Under the pieces are notes generated by a model, which saw nothing but the letters and a program-made list of their open reading frames with translations, was not told the DNA's origin and did no database searches. From contig JAISFX010000084.1 of NCBI GenBank assembly GCA_031263385.1, positions 1-9,773 on the forward strand: DNA of 9,773 nucleotides, in the 5' to 3' direction. Numbering within the stretch: position 1 is the stretch's first letter; each line of letters begins with the position of its first letter. The translations under genes and the position numbers were made by a program. Origin of the DNA: Lactobacillus sp. GTDB taxonomy: Bacteria > Pseudomonadota > Alphaproteobacteria > RF32 > CAG-239. Below, in pieces: positions 1 through 5,552 of the stretch.

Positions 1-642
1 ATTGAGCCGATCATCATTCCTTTCTTAGAGGAAGATATCGAAGAGGAGCCGGTTATCATAACTCCGATTGAGGAGCCAGAGCCGGTTATTATTGCTCCCG
101 TCGTGGAGCCGGAACCAGAAATTGAAAAAGTAAAGAAAAATAAATCCAGTTGGATTACAGCCATTGCGCGATGGCTTAAAGGTCCTGCTGGTGATTTGGC
201 ATTCAGTGCTATATGCTTAGTTGCAGCTATATATTTTATAGTTGTAACAACAAAAAGCCTTGTTGGAGGCCAAATCAATTGGACATATGTTGGTTTTGCT
301 ACAGTTTTTGCTGCCTTTGCTATTAACTTAGCATGGAAATATGGAAAAACAAAAATGGCTTCCCAAGAGAACGGAGAAGTCACAGAATCAACACCAGTGC
401 TTGAGGTAACACCTAGAGAAGAAGCACCGGTAGTCAAAAACAAAAATGAAAAACATAACGAGCGCAGAATTTGGGTTATTTTATCCCTTATTTTGTTTGC
501 CGCTTCCGCCATATGCTTTTTAGCATTTATATATTACTACGTGGGCATTTGGTTCGCGGCAGTATTGGCGATAGCCGCGGGTTATGTATTTTTCATGAAG
601 CGTCGCTTGATCAGTGGGGCTTTAGAAAAAAGAGCAATATAA
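1..642 (+). CDS. Unrecognised membrane protein with acidic proline-rich repeats (5' end outside window)
   Basis: The frame is open from base 1 to the TAA at 640-642, so the gene enters from the left; 213 codons are visible. A GTG at 103 could be a start, but no stop precedes it and the protein-like repeat runs through it, so I treat the gene as partial. Visible residues 1-40 form an acidic, proline-rich stretch with imperfect repeats of the type 'EPVIITPIEE' and 'EPVIIAPVVE'. A short Lys-rich segment follows. Hydrophobic helices lie near residues 64-84 and 93-113, then a polar Glu/Lys linker, then two closely spaced helices near 156-200 and a basic tail ('FMKRR'). This looks like a membrane protein with a charged, probably disordered, N-terminal region. 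I recognise no family or catalytic motif. A strong terminator follows, so it belongs to a transcription unit separate from the ribosomal cluster. Confidence 0.75.
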   Translation: MEPIIIPFLEEDIEEEPVIITPIEEPEPVIIAPVVEPEPEIEKVKKNKSSWITAIARWLKGPAGDLAFSAICLVAAIYFIVVTTKSLVGGQINWTYVGFATVFAAFAINLAWKYGKTKMASQENGEVTESTPVLEVTPREEAPVVKNKNEKHNERRIWVILSLILFAASAICFLAFIYYYVGIWFAAVLAIAAGYVFFMKRRLISGALEKRAI

Positions 643-646
643 CAAT

Positions 647-697
647 TTTTAGAGGTCTGCCTTTAAAACATTGTGGCAGAGGACAGATCCTCTAAAA
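647..697. repeat. Imperfect inverted repeat after the membrane protein gene
   Basis: Arms TTTTAGAGG (647-655) and CCTCTAAAA (689-697) are perfect complements. Inside them TCTGCC (656-661) pairs with GGCAGA (675-680), leaving 681-688 as a one-sided bulge. A second CAGA (684-687) offers an alternative partner for TCTG. No T-run follows on either strand, so it is not a classic intrinsic terminator. It may be a 3' mRNA-stabilising hairpin. Confidence 0.5.
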
Positions 698-711
698 TAA
701 GCATTATATAT

Positions 712-756
712 CTGAAAGGTCTTGAGTGAAAAAAACTCGAGGCCTTTCGGCGTTTT
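712..756 (+). terminator. Strong intrinsic terminator downstream of the membrane protein gene
   Basis: A 16-base left arm (712-727) pairs along its whole length with 735-750, using three G-U wobbles. The loop is 728-734 (GAAAAAA), and CG plus TTTT follow at 751-756. The GAAAGG/CCTTTC stem resembles the terminators that often end rRNA and other highly expressed bacterial units. No T-run is available on the opposite strand, so it acts on + strand transcription. It should insulate the ribosomal cluster from anything upstream. Confidence 0.9.
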
Positions 757-826
757 AAATGAGCGTTTTTGATGGAACGAAAAGTTTATAAATGGTTAAT
801 TTGTGGTGATTTTTCTGTCAAAAATG

Positions 827-889
827 GAATCAGGAAAGAATCTTTTTTGAATCTGTTTTGCGAATCGGCAGATTGACTCAATGAGAGTC
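827..889. repeat. Cluster of six GANTC sites (candidate CcrM methylation cluster)
   Basis: GANTC occurs at 827-831, 838-842, 849-853 and 862-866 (all GAATC), 875-879 (GACTC) and 885-889 (GAGTC). Start-to-start spacings are 11, 11, 13, 13 and 10 bases. Flanking bases differ from site to site, so only the five-base motif is repeated. The last two sites also form an inverted repeat with loop AATGA. GANTC is the recognition sequence of the alphaproteobacterial methylase CcrM, and methylated GANTC recruits the regulator GcrA. A further GAATC lies at 1167-1171, overlapping the rpsJ ribosome-binding site. That these sites are methylated here is inference. Confidence 0.7.
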
Positions 890-900
890 GTACCAAGGGG

Positions 901-963
901 TTTAAAAGAATTTAAAATGATTTTTTTTGAAGATTTTACTTGCAATGTAAATTTGTCTATGTT
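901..963 (+). promoter_or_regulatory. Candidate promoter with UP-like A/T tracts for the S10-spc operon
   Basis: TTTACT (935-940), 17 bases, then TATGTT (958-963) fits a sigma-70-type promoter with four of six matches in each box. The likely start is near 968-970. Just upstream, TTTAAAA at 901 and 911 and a T8 run at 921 are spaced 10 bases apart, as in UP elements or curved DNA at strong ribosomal promoters. The -35 box overlaps an inverted repeat, TTTAC-N7-GTAAA (935-951), which could be an operator. No other equally good promoter was seen between the terminator and rpsJ. Confidence 0.4.
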
Positions 964-1022
964 ACAAAGCGCTCACGAGATGTTTGGAGGGGGTGCAAAC
1001 CCAAGCCAGATATAGAACATAA

Positions 1023-1102
1023 CATAACACCTAGTGGGCTAAGACCGTTGATAAAAATTGATGGTTACTGGCGTCAAAAATAAGACTTTCCAATGTGTTA
1101 TG
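1023..1102 (+). other. Leader RNA structure: long-range pairing enclosing a hairpin
   Basis: CATAACAC (1023-1030) is the exact reverse complement of GTGTTATG (1095-1102). Between them, ACCGTTGAT (1044-1052) pairs fully with ATTGATGGT (1057-1065), counting G-U pairs, across an AAAA loop. The arrangement resembles a folded mRNA leader domain. It matches no leader class I can name. Confidence 0.4.
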
Positions 1103-1114
1103 GGGTTTAACATT

Positions 1115-1156
1115 TAGATGGCGAGAGTTGACTTCGGTCAATTTTTTTGCCGTCTA
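1115..1156 (+). other. UUCG-capped leader hairpin / possible attenuator before rpsJ
   Basis: TTGAC-TTCG-GTCAA (1128-1141) forms a stable cUUCGg-capped stem followed by seven T (1142-1148), which alone looks like a short intrinsic terminator. The flanks extend it. GAGAG (1123-1127) can pair with the U-run, and TAGATGGC (1115-1122) pairs with GCCGTCTA (1149-1156), giving about 18 base pairs with a two-base bulge. The two forms differ in whether the U-run is free or paired. The structure ends nine bases before the AGGA of the rpsJ ribosome-binding site. Confidence 0.6.
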
Positions 1157-1179
1157 GTTATATTAGGAATCGTCTAGAT

Positions 1180-1491
1180 ATGATGGAAACACAAAATATA
1201 AGAATTCGCCTTAAGGCTTTTGATCACCGCTTATTAGATCTTTCTACTAAAGAGATTGTAAGCACTGCTAAAAGAACAGGGGCAAATGTTAGAGGACCAA
1301 TTCCTCTACCAACAAGAATCGAGAAGTTTACTGTGAACAGATCTCCTCACGTTGATAAAAAATCTCGTGAGCAGTTCGAAATCAGAACTCACAAAAGACT
1401 TTTAGATATTATTGATCCTACTCCACAGACAGTTGATGCTCTTATGAAGCTTGATTTGGCTGCCGGTGTTAACGTAGAGATTAAATTATAG
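1180..1491 (+). CDS. rpsJ: 30S ribosomal protein S10 (uS10, NusE)
   Basis: S10 is a 30S head protein that also acts as NusE in transcription antitermination with NusB. The product is 103 residues, with the family core '[16 protein letters not shown]' (residues 5-20), the '[20 protein letters not shown]' segment (38-57), and '[19 protein letters not shown]' (70-88). The end '[13 protein letters not shown]' is typical of Alphaproteobacteria. The open frame reaches back to a TTG at 1147, but that extension is unlike S10. ATG codons occur at 1180 and 1183. AGGA at 1165-1168 is 11 bases before the first and 14 before the second, so I choose 1180; 1183 would give the usual 102 residues. It is the first gene of the operon and lies directly behind a structured leader. 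Confidence 0.97.
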   Translation: MMETQNIRIRLKAFDHRLLDLSTKEIVSTAKRTGANVRGPIPLPTRIEKFTVNRSPHVDKKSREQFEIRTHKRLLDIIDPTPQTVDALMKLDLAAGVNVEIKL

Positions 1492-1619
1492 TTTTATAGT
1501 GTATCTAAAGCGGAAATTATGAATTTTCACTTTACCTATCATCTTAAAACAATAACAAAAAACAAAGTTGGTTGTTAAAAATTTTAATAATCAACCTATT
1601 GAAAAGGAAAATTAAAATT
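1492..1619 (+). promoter_or_regulatory. 128-base non-coding gap between rpsJ and rplC
   Basis: This is the only sizeable gap inside the cluster and it holds no coding frame. GGTTG (1570-1574) pairs with CAACC (1592-1596), extendable by TTA/TAA with one bulged T, around an A/T-rich loop. This hairpin sits just before the rplC ribosome-binding site (AAGGA, 1604-1608). No terminator T-run follows. No convincing promoter boxes were found, though the AT-richness leaves this open. It may be a second leader acting on L3 and the genes after it. Confidence 0.4.
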
Positions 1620-2411
1620 ATGCGTACTGGATTAATCGCAAAAAAATTAGGAATGTCTCGTATATTCGAAACTGACGGAACTCATGTTCCGGTTACTGTT
1701 TTGAATGTTGAGGGACTTGAAGTAGTTGATGTTAGAACTACTGAGCGTGACGGATACACAGCTGTTCAGCTGGGTACCGGTGCTAAGAAAGCTAAGAACA
1801 CTTCTAAGCCTCTTAAAGGACATTTTTCTAAAGCAAAAATCGAACCAAAGAAAAAATTGGCTGAATTCAGAGTTTCTGAAGACTGCCTTCTTTCAGTTGG
1901 CGATGAACTATCTGTAGAACACTTTGTTGCTGGTCAATTTGTTGACGTTACAGCAACTTCAAAAGGTAAGGGCTTTGCCGGCGCTATGAAGCGTCATAAC
2001 TTTGCCGGTATGGAAGCATCTCACGGTGTGTCTATTACTCACCGTGCTCACGGTTCTACAGGACAAAACCAAGACCCGGGCAGGGTATTTAAGGGTAAAA
2101 AGATGGCCGGACACATGGGTGATGAACGCGTTACTGTTCAAAACCTTAAAGTTGTGGCTATTGATGCTGATAAAGGTTTGTTGTTTGTTAAAGGTGGTAT
2201 TCCTGGCGGTGAAAACGCTTGGGTATATGTTACCGATGCAATCAAAAGACCTGCTAAAGTAGAATTACCAAAACCCGCCGGTTTAAAGAAAAAGAACGAA
2301 GCTCCTGTTGCTGCAGCTAAAGCAGAAGAGGCTCCAGTTGAAGTTGAAGCTAATACAGCTCCAGTTGAAACTGCTCCTACTCCTGCAGCAGATAATGCAG
2401 AACAAGTTTAA
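1620..2411 (+). CDS. rplC: 50S ribosomal protein L3 (uL3) with a long C-terminal tail
   Basis: L3 binds 23S rRNA domains II and VI early in 50S assembly, and its loop reaches toward the peptidyl-transferase centre. The protein is 263 residues. The N-terminus '[16 protein letters not shown]' fixes the start at ATG 1620, with AAGGA 11 bases upstream; a longer frame from 1572 is not L3-like. The loop '[20 protein letters not shown]' lies at 144-163, and Gln149 matches the glutamine that PrmB methylates in E. coli. The fold ends near residue 210. The last 40 or so residues are a low-complexity Ala/Pro/Glu/Val tail with 'APVE' repeats, longer than the 205-215 residues of a minimal L3. The stop TAA overlaps the rplD ribosome-binding site (TAAGGA, 2409-2414). 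Confidence 0.97.
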   Translation: MRTGLIAKKLGMSRIFETDGTHVPVTVLNVEGLEVVDVRTTERDGYTAVQLGTGAKKAKNTSKPLKGHFSKAKIEPKKKLAEFRVSEDCLLSVGDELSVEHFVAGQFVDVTATSKGKGFAGAMKRHNFAGMEASHGVSITHRAHGSTGQNQDPGRVFKGKKMAGHMGDERVTVQNLKVVAIDADKGLLFVKGGIPGGENAWVYVTDAIKRPAKVELPKPAGLKKKNEAPVAAAKAEEAPVEVEANTAPVETAPTPAADNAEQV

Positions 2412-2422
2412 GGATTTTGGAA

Positions 2423-3046
2423 ATGAAACAGGACATCTTAAATTTAGATAATAAAAGTGTCGGCTCAATTGAACTTAACGAATCAATCTTTGGTTTGGAA
2501 GTTAGAGCTGATATTTTGCACAGAGTTGTAAAATGGCAGTTGGCTCGTTTACAGTCTGGCAACCATAAAACTAAAGGCCGTTCAGAAGTATCTTTAACTC
2601 CAGCTAAACCTTTTAAACAAAAAGGTGGTGGACGTGCCCGTCAGGGTTCTCGTAAAGGTACTCAGTTCAGAGGCGGTGGTATTGTGTTCGGACCAGTGGT
2701 TCGCGACCATTCTCACGAGTTGACTAAGAAATTTAGAAAACTTGGCCTTAAAACTGCTTTGTCTGCAAAGGCTAAAGAAGGTAATTTAGTTATCATTGAT
2801 GAAGCAAAATTATCAAACCCTAAAACTAAAGACTTGAAAACTAAGTTGGAAGTTTGTGGTTTGAGCAATTGCTTATTTATTGATGGTAAGGAAGTTGATA
2901 TGAACTTCGCGCTTGCATCAAGAAACATAATTGGCGTGGATGTTTTGCCAACTGTGGGTGCAAACGTGTACGATATTTTGAGAAAGGACAAGTTGGTTCT
3001 TACACAAGATGCGGTTAAGTGCTTGGAGGAGAGATTAAATGGCTAA
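2423..3046 (+). CDS. rplD: 50S ribosomal protein L4 (uL4)
   Basis: L4 binds 23S rRNA domain I, and its extended loop lines the peptide exit tunnel. In E. coli it also represses the S10 operon by acting on the S10 leader; the known leader target is restricted to gammaproteobacteria, so that cannot be assumed here. The 207-residue protein shows the basic glycine-rich loop at about 45-92, with 'QKGGGRARQGSRKGTQFRGG' (66-85) and 'IVFGP' (87-91). ATG 2423 is chosen because AAGGA (2410-2414) lies 8 bases upstream; the in-frame TTG at 2417 would add only two residues and is too close to the SD. The 3' end overlaps the rplW start by 8 bases, suggesting translational coupling. Confidence 0.97.
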   Translation: MKQDILNLDNKSVGSIELNESIFGLEVRADILHRVVKWQLARLQSGNHKTKGRSEVSLTPAKPFKQKGGGRARQGSRKGTQFRGGGIVFGPVVRDHSHELTKKFRKLGLKTALSAKAKEGNLVIIDEAKLSNPKTKDLKTKLEVCGLSNCLFIDGKEVDMNFALASRNIIGVDVLPTVGANVYDILRKDKLVLTQDAVKCLEERLNG

Positions 3047-3362
3047 GGCAAAAAAATCTGCAAAAGCTAATGTAACTGCTAAAATGTATGATACATTAAC
3101 TCGTCCGGTAATCACTGAAAAATCTATGATCGCTAACGAAGCCGGTAAAGTTACTTTTATCGTTCCATTAGAAGCTACTAAAGAAGATGTTAAAAAAGCT
3201 GTTGAGGCTATCTTCAATGTAAAAGTAGAGAAAGTGAATACTATTCGCACATTCGGTAAAGAGAAAAGATTCAGAGGTCATATTGGCCAACGTTCTGATT
3301 ACAAGAAAGCTCTTGTTACTCTTGCTGATGGTCAAAATATTGATGTTACAACAGGAATATAA
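3039..3362 (+). CDS. rplW: 50S ribosomal protein L23 (uL23)
   Basis: L23 sits at the mouth of the peptide exit tunnel and docks trigger factor and the signal recognition particle. The protein is 107 residues, with a Lys/Ala-rich N-terminal extension (1-15) before the conserved 'RPVITEKS' (22-29). Glu27 matches the E. coli glutamate that contacts trigger factor. 'RRSDYKKA'-like residues near 85-91 and the 'LADGQNIDV' end complete the fold. The start lies inside rplD. A strong GGAGGA (3025-3030), 8 bases upstream, sits within the rplD coding sequence. Only 3 bases separate the stop from rplB. Confidence 0.97.
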   Translation: MAKAKKSAKANVTAKMYDTLTRPVITEKSMIANEAGKVTFIVPLEATKEDVKKAVEAIFNVKVEKVNTIRTFGKEKRFRGHIGQRSDYKKALVTLADGQNIDVTTGI

Positions 3363-3365
3363 GAT

Positions 3366-4202
3366 ATGGCATTGAAAAAATTTAAGCCCATAACTCCTGG
3401 ACTTCGTCAGCTCGTTATCGTTGATAGATCTGAGCTGTACAAGGGTAAGCCTGAAAAGTCATTAACAGTAGGACTTACAAAAACAGGTGGGCGTGATAAC
3501 TTCGGACACGTTACAAGTCGTCGTATCGGTGGCGGACACAAAAGAAAGCTACGTATCATCGACTTCAAACGTAATAAATTCGATAGCGAAGCATTGGTCG
3601 AGAGAATCGAATATGATCCTAATCGTTCCGCTTTCATCGCTTTAATTAGCTATGAAGATGGTGCGAAGGCTTATATTTTGGCTCCTCAGAGACTTAAAGC
3701 CGGTGATAAAGTTATTTCAGCTGACAAGGCTGATATTAAACCGGGTAATGCGATGCCTTTGAAAAATATGCCGGTTGGTACTATTATTCACAATATTGAG
3801 CTTAAATCAGGCAAAGGCGGACAGTTAGTTCGTTCTGCAGGTTGTTATGCTCAGCTTGTGGGTAAAGATGCCGGTTATGCTCAATTGAAATTGAGCTCGG
3901 GTGAGTTAAGGGTTGTTCGTGAAGAATGTTTAGCAACTGTTGGTGCAGTTTCTAACCCTGATAACCAAAACGTATCTCTTGGTAAAGCAGGTCGTACTCG
4001 TTGGTTGGGCAAACGTCCAGTTACCCGCGGTGTGGCTATGAACCCAGTTGATCACCCAATGGGTGGTGGTGAGGGACGCACTTCTGGTGGTCGTCACCCA
4101 GTTACTCCTTGGGGCAAGCCAACTAAGGGCGCCAAGACTCGTTCTAACAAAAAGACGGATAATTTCATCATGAGAAGCCGTCATGTCAACAAGAAGAAAT
4201 AG
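3366..4202 (+). CDS. rplB: 50S ribosomal protein L2 (uL2)
   Basis: L2 is needed for subunit association and for peptidyl-transferase activity. The 278-residue product is of normal length. It begins '[20 protein letters not shown]' and contains '[20 protein letters not shown]' (47-66). The C-terminal signature '[20 protein letters not shown]' spans 226-245. His230 in 'DHP' corresponds to E. coli His229, implicated in peptidyl-transferase function. The Met after it and the '[17 protein letters not shown]' segment are common in Alphaproteobacteria. The SD AGGA (3353-3356) lies within the end of rplW, 9 bases before the ATG. Confidence 0.98.
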   Translation: MALKKFKPITPGLRQLVIVDRSELYKGKPEKSLTVGLTKTGGRDNFGHVTSRRIGGGHKRKLRIIDFKRNKFDSEALVERIEYDPNRSAFIALISYEDGAKAYILAPQRLKAGDKVISADKADIKPGNAMPLKNMPVGTIIHNIELKSGKGGQLVRSAGCYAQLVGKDAGYAQLKLSSGELRVVREECLATVGAVSNPDNQNVSLGKAGRTRWLGKRPVTRGVAMNPVDHPMGGGEGRTSGGRHPVTPWGKPTKGAKTRSNKKTDNFIMRSRHVNKKK

Positions 4203-4214
4203 GGAGAAACACAG

Positions 4215-4493
4215 ATGACACGTTCCGTATGGAAAGGACCATTTGTAGATGGTTATCTCTTAAAAAAAGCTGACACTACTCGTGCAAGTGGACGTAATGA
4301 GGTGATTAAAATCTGGTCACGCCGTTCAACCATGTTGCCACAATTTGTGGGTTTAACATTTGGTGTTCATAACGGTAAGAAGTTTATCCCTGTTTTGGTT
4401 ACAGAGGATATGGTTGGTATGAAGTTCGGTGAATTTGCTCCAACCAGAACTTATTACGGTCACGCAGCCGATAAAAAAGCTAAGAGAGGTTAA
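4215..4493 (+). CDS. rpsS: 30S ribosomal protein S19 (uS19)
   Basis: S19 binds 16S rRNA in the 30S head with S13 and contacts tRNA and the 50S bridge. The 92-residue protein starts '[20 protein letters not shown]' and has the family core '[16 protein letters not shown]' (31-46), followed by '[10 protein letters not shown]' (51-60) and '[12 protein letters not shown]' (72-83). Length and sequence are canonical. GGGAG (4202-4206), overlapping the rplB stop codon, is 8 bases before the ATG. Confidence 0.98.
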   Translation: MTRSVWKGPFVDGYLLKKADTTRASGRNEVIKIWSRRSTMLPQFVGLTFGVHNGKKFIPVLVTEDMVGMKFGEFAPTRTYYGHAADKKAKRG

Positions 4494-4495
4494 TT

Positions 4496-4864
4496 ATGGC
4501 TAAGACAGAAAAAACAAAAGTAGAAGGTCAGACAAAAGCTGTTTGTCACTCTATCCGTACTAGCCCACAGAAACTAAACTTGGTGGCTCAGACTATTCGT
4601 GGCTTGAACTGCGAAAAGGCAATTGCTGAGCTTAGCTTTTCTAAGAAAAGAATTGCAAGGACTGTTTTAGGTGTTTTGCATTCTGCTATTGCTAACGCTG
4701 AAAATAACCACGGCTTAAATATTGATAAGTTGTATGTTAAAGAAGCTTATGTTGGCAAGGGTTTAGTTATGAAACGTATGCACGCAAGAGGACGCGGAAG
4801 AGGCGCAAGAGTTTTGAAGCCTTTCTCAAATCTGACTGTTGTTGTTGCTGAGCGTGGGGAGTAA
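4496..4864 (+). CDS. rplV: 50S ribosomal protein L22 (uL22)
   Basis: L22 contacts all 23S rRNA domains, and its hairpin forms part of the exit-tunnel constriction. The protein is 122 residues. A Lys-rich N-terminus of about 15 residues precedes '[17 protein letters not shown]' (20-36), and the tunnel hairpin spans about 86-107. It retains 'MKR' (92-94), the triplet whose loss gives macrolide resistance in E. coli, so no resistance deletion is present. The ATG lies two bases after the rpsS stop. AGAGG (4485-4489) is the likely SD. Confidence 0.97.
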   Translation: MAKTEKTKVEGQTKAVCHSIRTSPQKLNLVAQTIRGLNCEKAIAELSFSKKRIARTVLGVLHSAIANAENNHGLNIDKLYVKEAYVGKGLVMKRMHARGRGRGARVLKPFSNLTVVVAERGE

Positions 4865-4868
4865 GTAA

Positions 4869-5537
4869 ATGGGACAAAAAGTAAATCCTACAGGTCTTCG
4901 TATTGGTGTTAACCGCACTTGGGATTCACGTTGGTATGCAGATGACAAGTTCACTGAGTACTTACATGAAGACTTGAAAATTAAAGAGTTCTTGAAGGAA
5001 AAATTGGCTCAGGCCGGTGTTAGCAGAATCGTGATTGAACGTCCTGCTCGCAAAGCAAGAGTTACAATCCATTCTGCAAGACCAGGTGTTGTAATTGGCA
5101 AGAAGGGTCAGGATATTGAAGTATTGCGTAAGGCAGTACAGAAGATGACTGATGCTGAAGTTCAGTTGAACATCTTGGAAGTTAGAAAGCCTGAATTAGA
5201 TGCTCAGTTGGTTGCTGATTCTGTTTCTCAGCAGTTGGAAAGACGTGTTGCTTTCCGTCGTGCGATGAAAAGAGTTATGCAGTCTGCTCTTCGTTTGGGT
5301 GCAGAGGGTATCAAGGTTAGTTGTTCAGGACGTTTGGCCGGTGCCGAAATTGCCAGAACAGAGCATTATCGTGAAGGTCGTGTGCCTTTGCATACATTGC
5401 GTGCTGATATTGATTATGCAACTTCAACAGCTCACACTACTTATGGTGCTATCGGTGTTAAGGTTTGGATCTACAAAGGTGAGATCATGGCTCATGACCC
5501 AATGGCGCAAGATAAGAAATTGGCTGAACAGAAGTAA
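4869..5537 (+). CDS. rpsC: 30S ribosomal protein S3 (uS3)
   Basis: S3 lies at the mRNA entry tunnel of the 30S subunit and contributes to its helicase activity. The 222-residue protein begins '[20 protein letters not shown]'. It carries a KH type 2 domain with the GxxG loop '[12 protein letters not shown]' (GKKG at 77-80). 'FRRAMKR' (129-135) supplies Arg130, Arg131 and Lys134, matching the E. coli helicase residues 131, 132 and 135. '[15 protein letters not shown]' (170-184) marks the C-terminal domain. Four bases separate it from rplV, and the SD GGGGAG (4856-4861) lies inside the rplV end. Two tandem TAA stops (5535-5540) close the gene. Confidence 0.98.
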   Translation: MGQKVNPTGLRIGVNRTWDSRWYADDKFTEYLHEDLKIKEFLKEKLAQAGVSRIVIERPARKARVTIHSARPGVVIGKKGQDIEVLRKAVQKMTDAEVQLNILEVRKPELDAQLVADSVSQQLERRVAFRRAMKRVMQSALRLGAEGIKVSCSGRLAGAEIARTEHYREGRVPLHTLRADIDYATSTAHTTYGAIGVKVWIYKGEIMAHDPMAQDKKLAEQK

Positions 5538-5552
5538 TAAGGATAAAATGAA

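Larger units (their letters stand above)
757..1179 (+). promoter_or_regulatory. Gene-free regulatory region and leader of the S10-spc operon
   Basis: No convincing coding frame or tRNA is visible across these 423 bases. In order, the region holds a GANTC-site cluster (827-889), A/T tracts at about 10-base spacing (901-937), a candidate promoter (935-963), a GGGT-GCAA-ACCC mini-hairpin with a GNRA-type loop (991-1002), an 8-base long-range inverted repeat (1023-1030 with 1095-1102), a hairpin (1044-1065), and a UUCG-capped hairpin (1115-1156). Transcription from the candidate promoter would give a leader of about 210 nt before rpsJ. In many bacteria this region is occupied by the end of tuf; here it is not. 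Confidence 0.75.

Noticed and set aside
471..695. 74-codon + strand frame overlapping the membrane protein gene
   Set aside because: Different frame of the same DNA, no ribosome-binding site, composition not protein-like; it also runs through the inverted repeat.
764..792. TATAAA (787-792) as a -10 box right after the terminator
   Set aside because: No -35 match is found at a proper distance.
827..889. CRISPR-like or iteron array
   Set aside because: The repeated unit is only five bases and the spacers are 5-8 bases, far too short for CRISPR. No DnaA box or replication gene is nearby to support a replication origin.
873..901. TTGACT (873-878) as a -35 box
   Set aside because: No acceptable -10 hexamer lies 16-19 bases downstream (AAGGGG and neighbours); the match is better explained by the GACTC site.
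901..917. TTAA-N6-TTAA resembling a CtrA box
   Set aside because: The CtrA consensus is TTAA-N7-TTAA; the spacing here is six bases and the stretch is simple A/T sequence, so I treat it as part of the A/T tracts.
1147..1179. TTG-initiated extension of rpsJ
   Set aside because: The extra eleven residues are unlike any S10 I know, and they fall within the leader hairpin and RBS.
757..1179. Possible tRNA or small protein gene in the leader
   Set aside because: No T-arm-like GTTCGAATC context with a matching acceptor stem, and no ORF with an SD was found; the GAATC matches are explained by the GANTC cluster.
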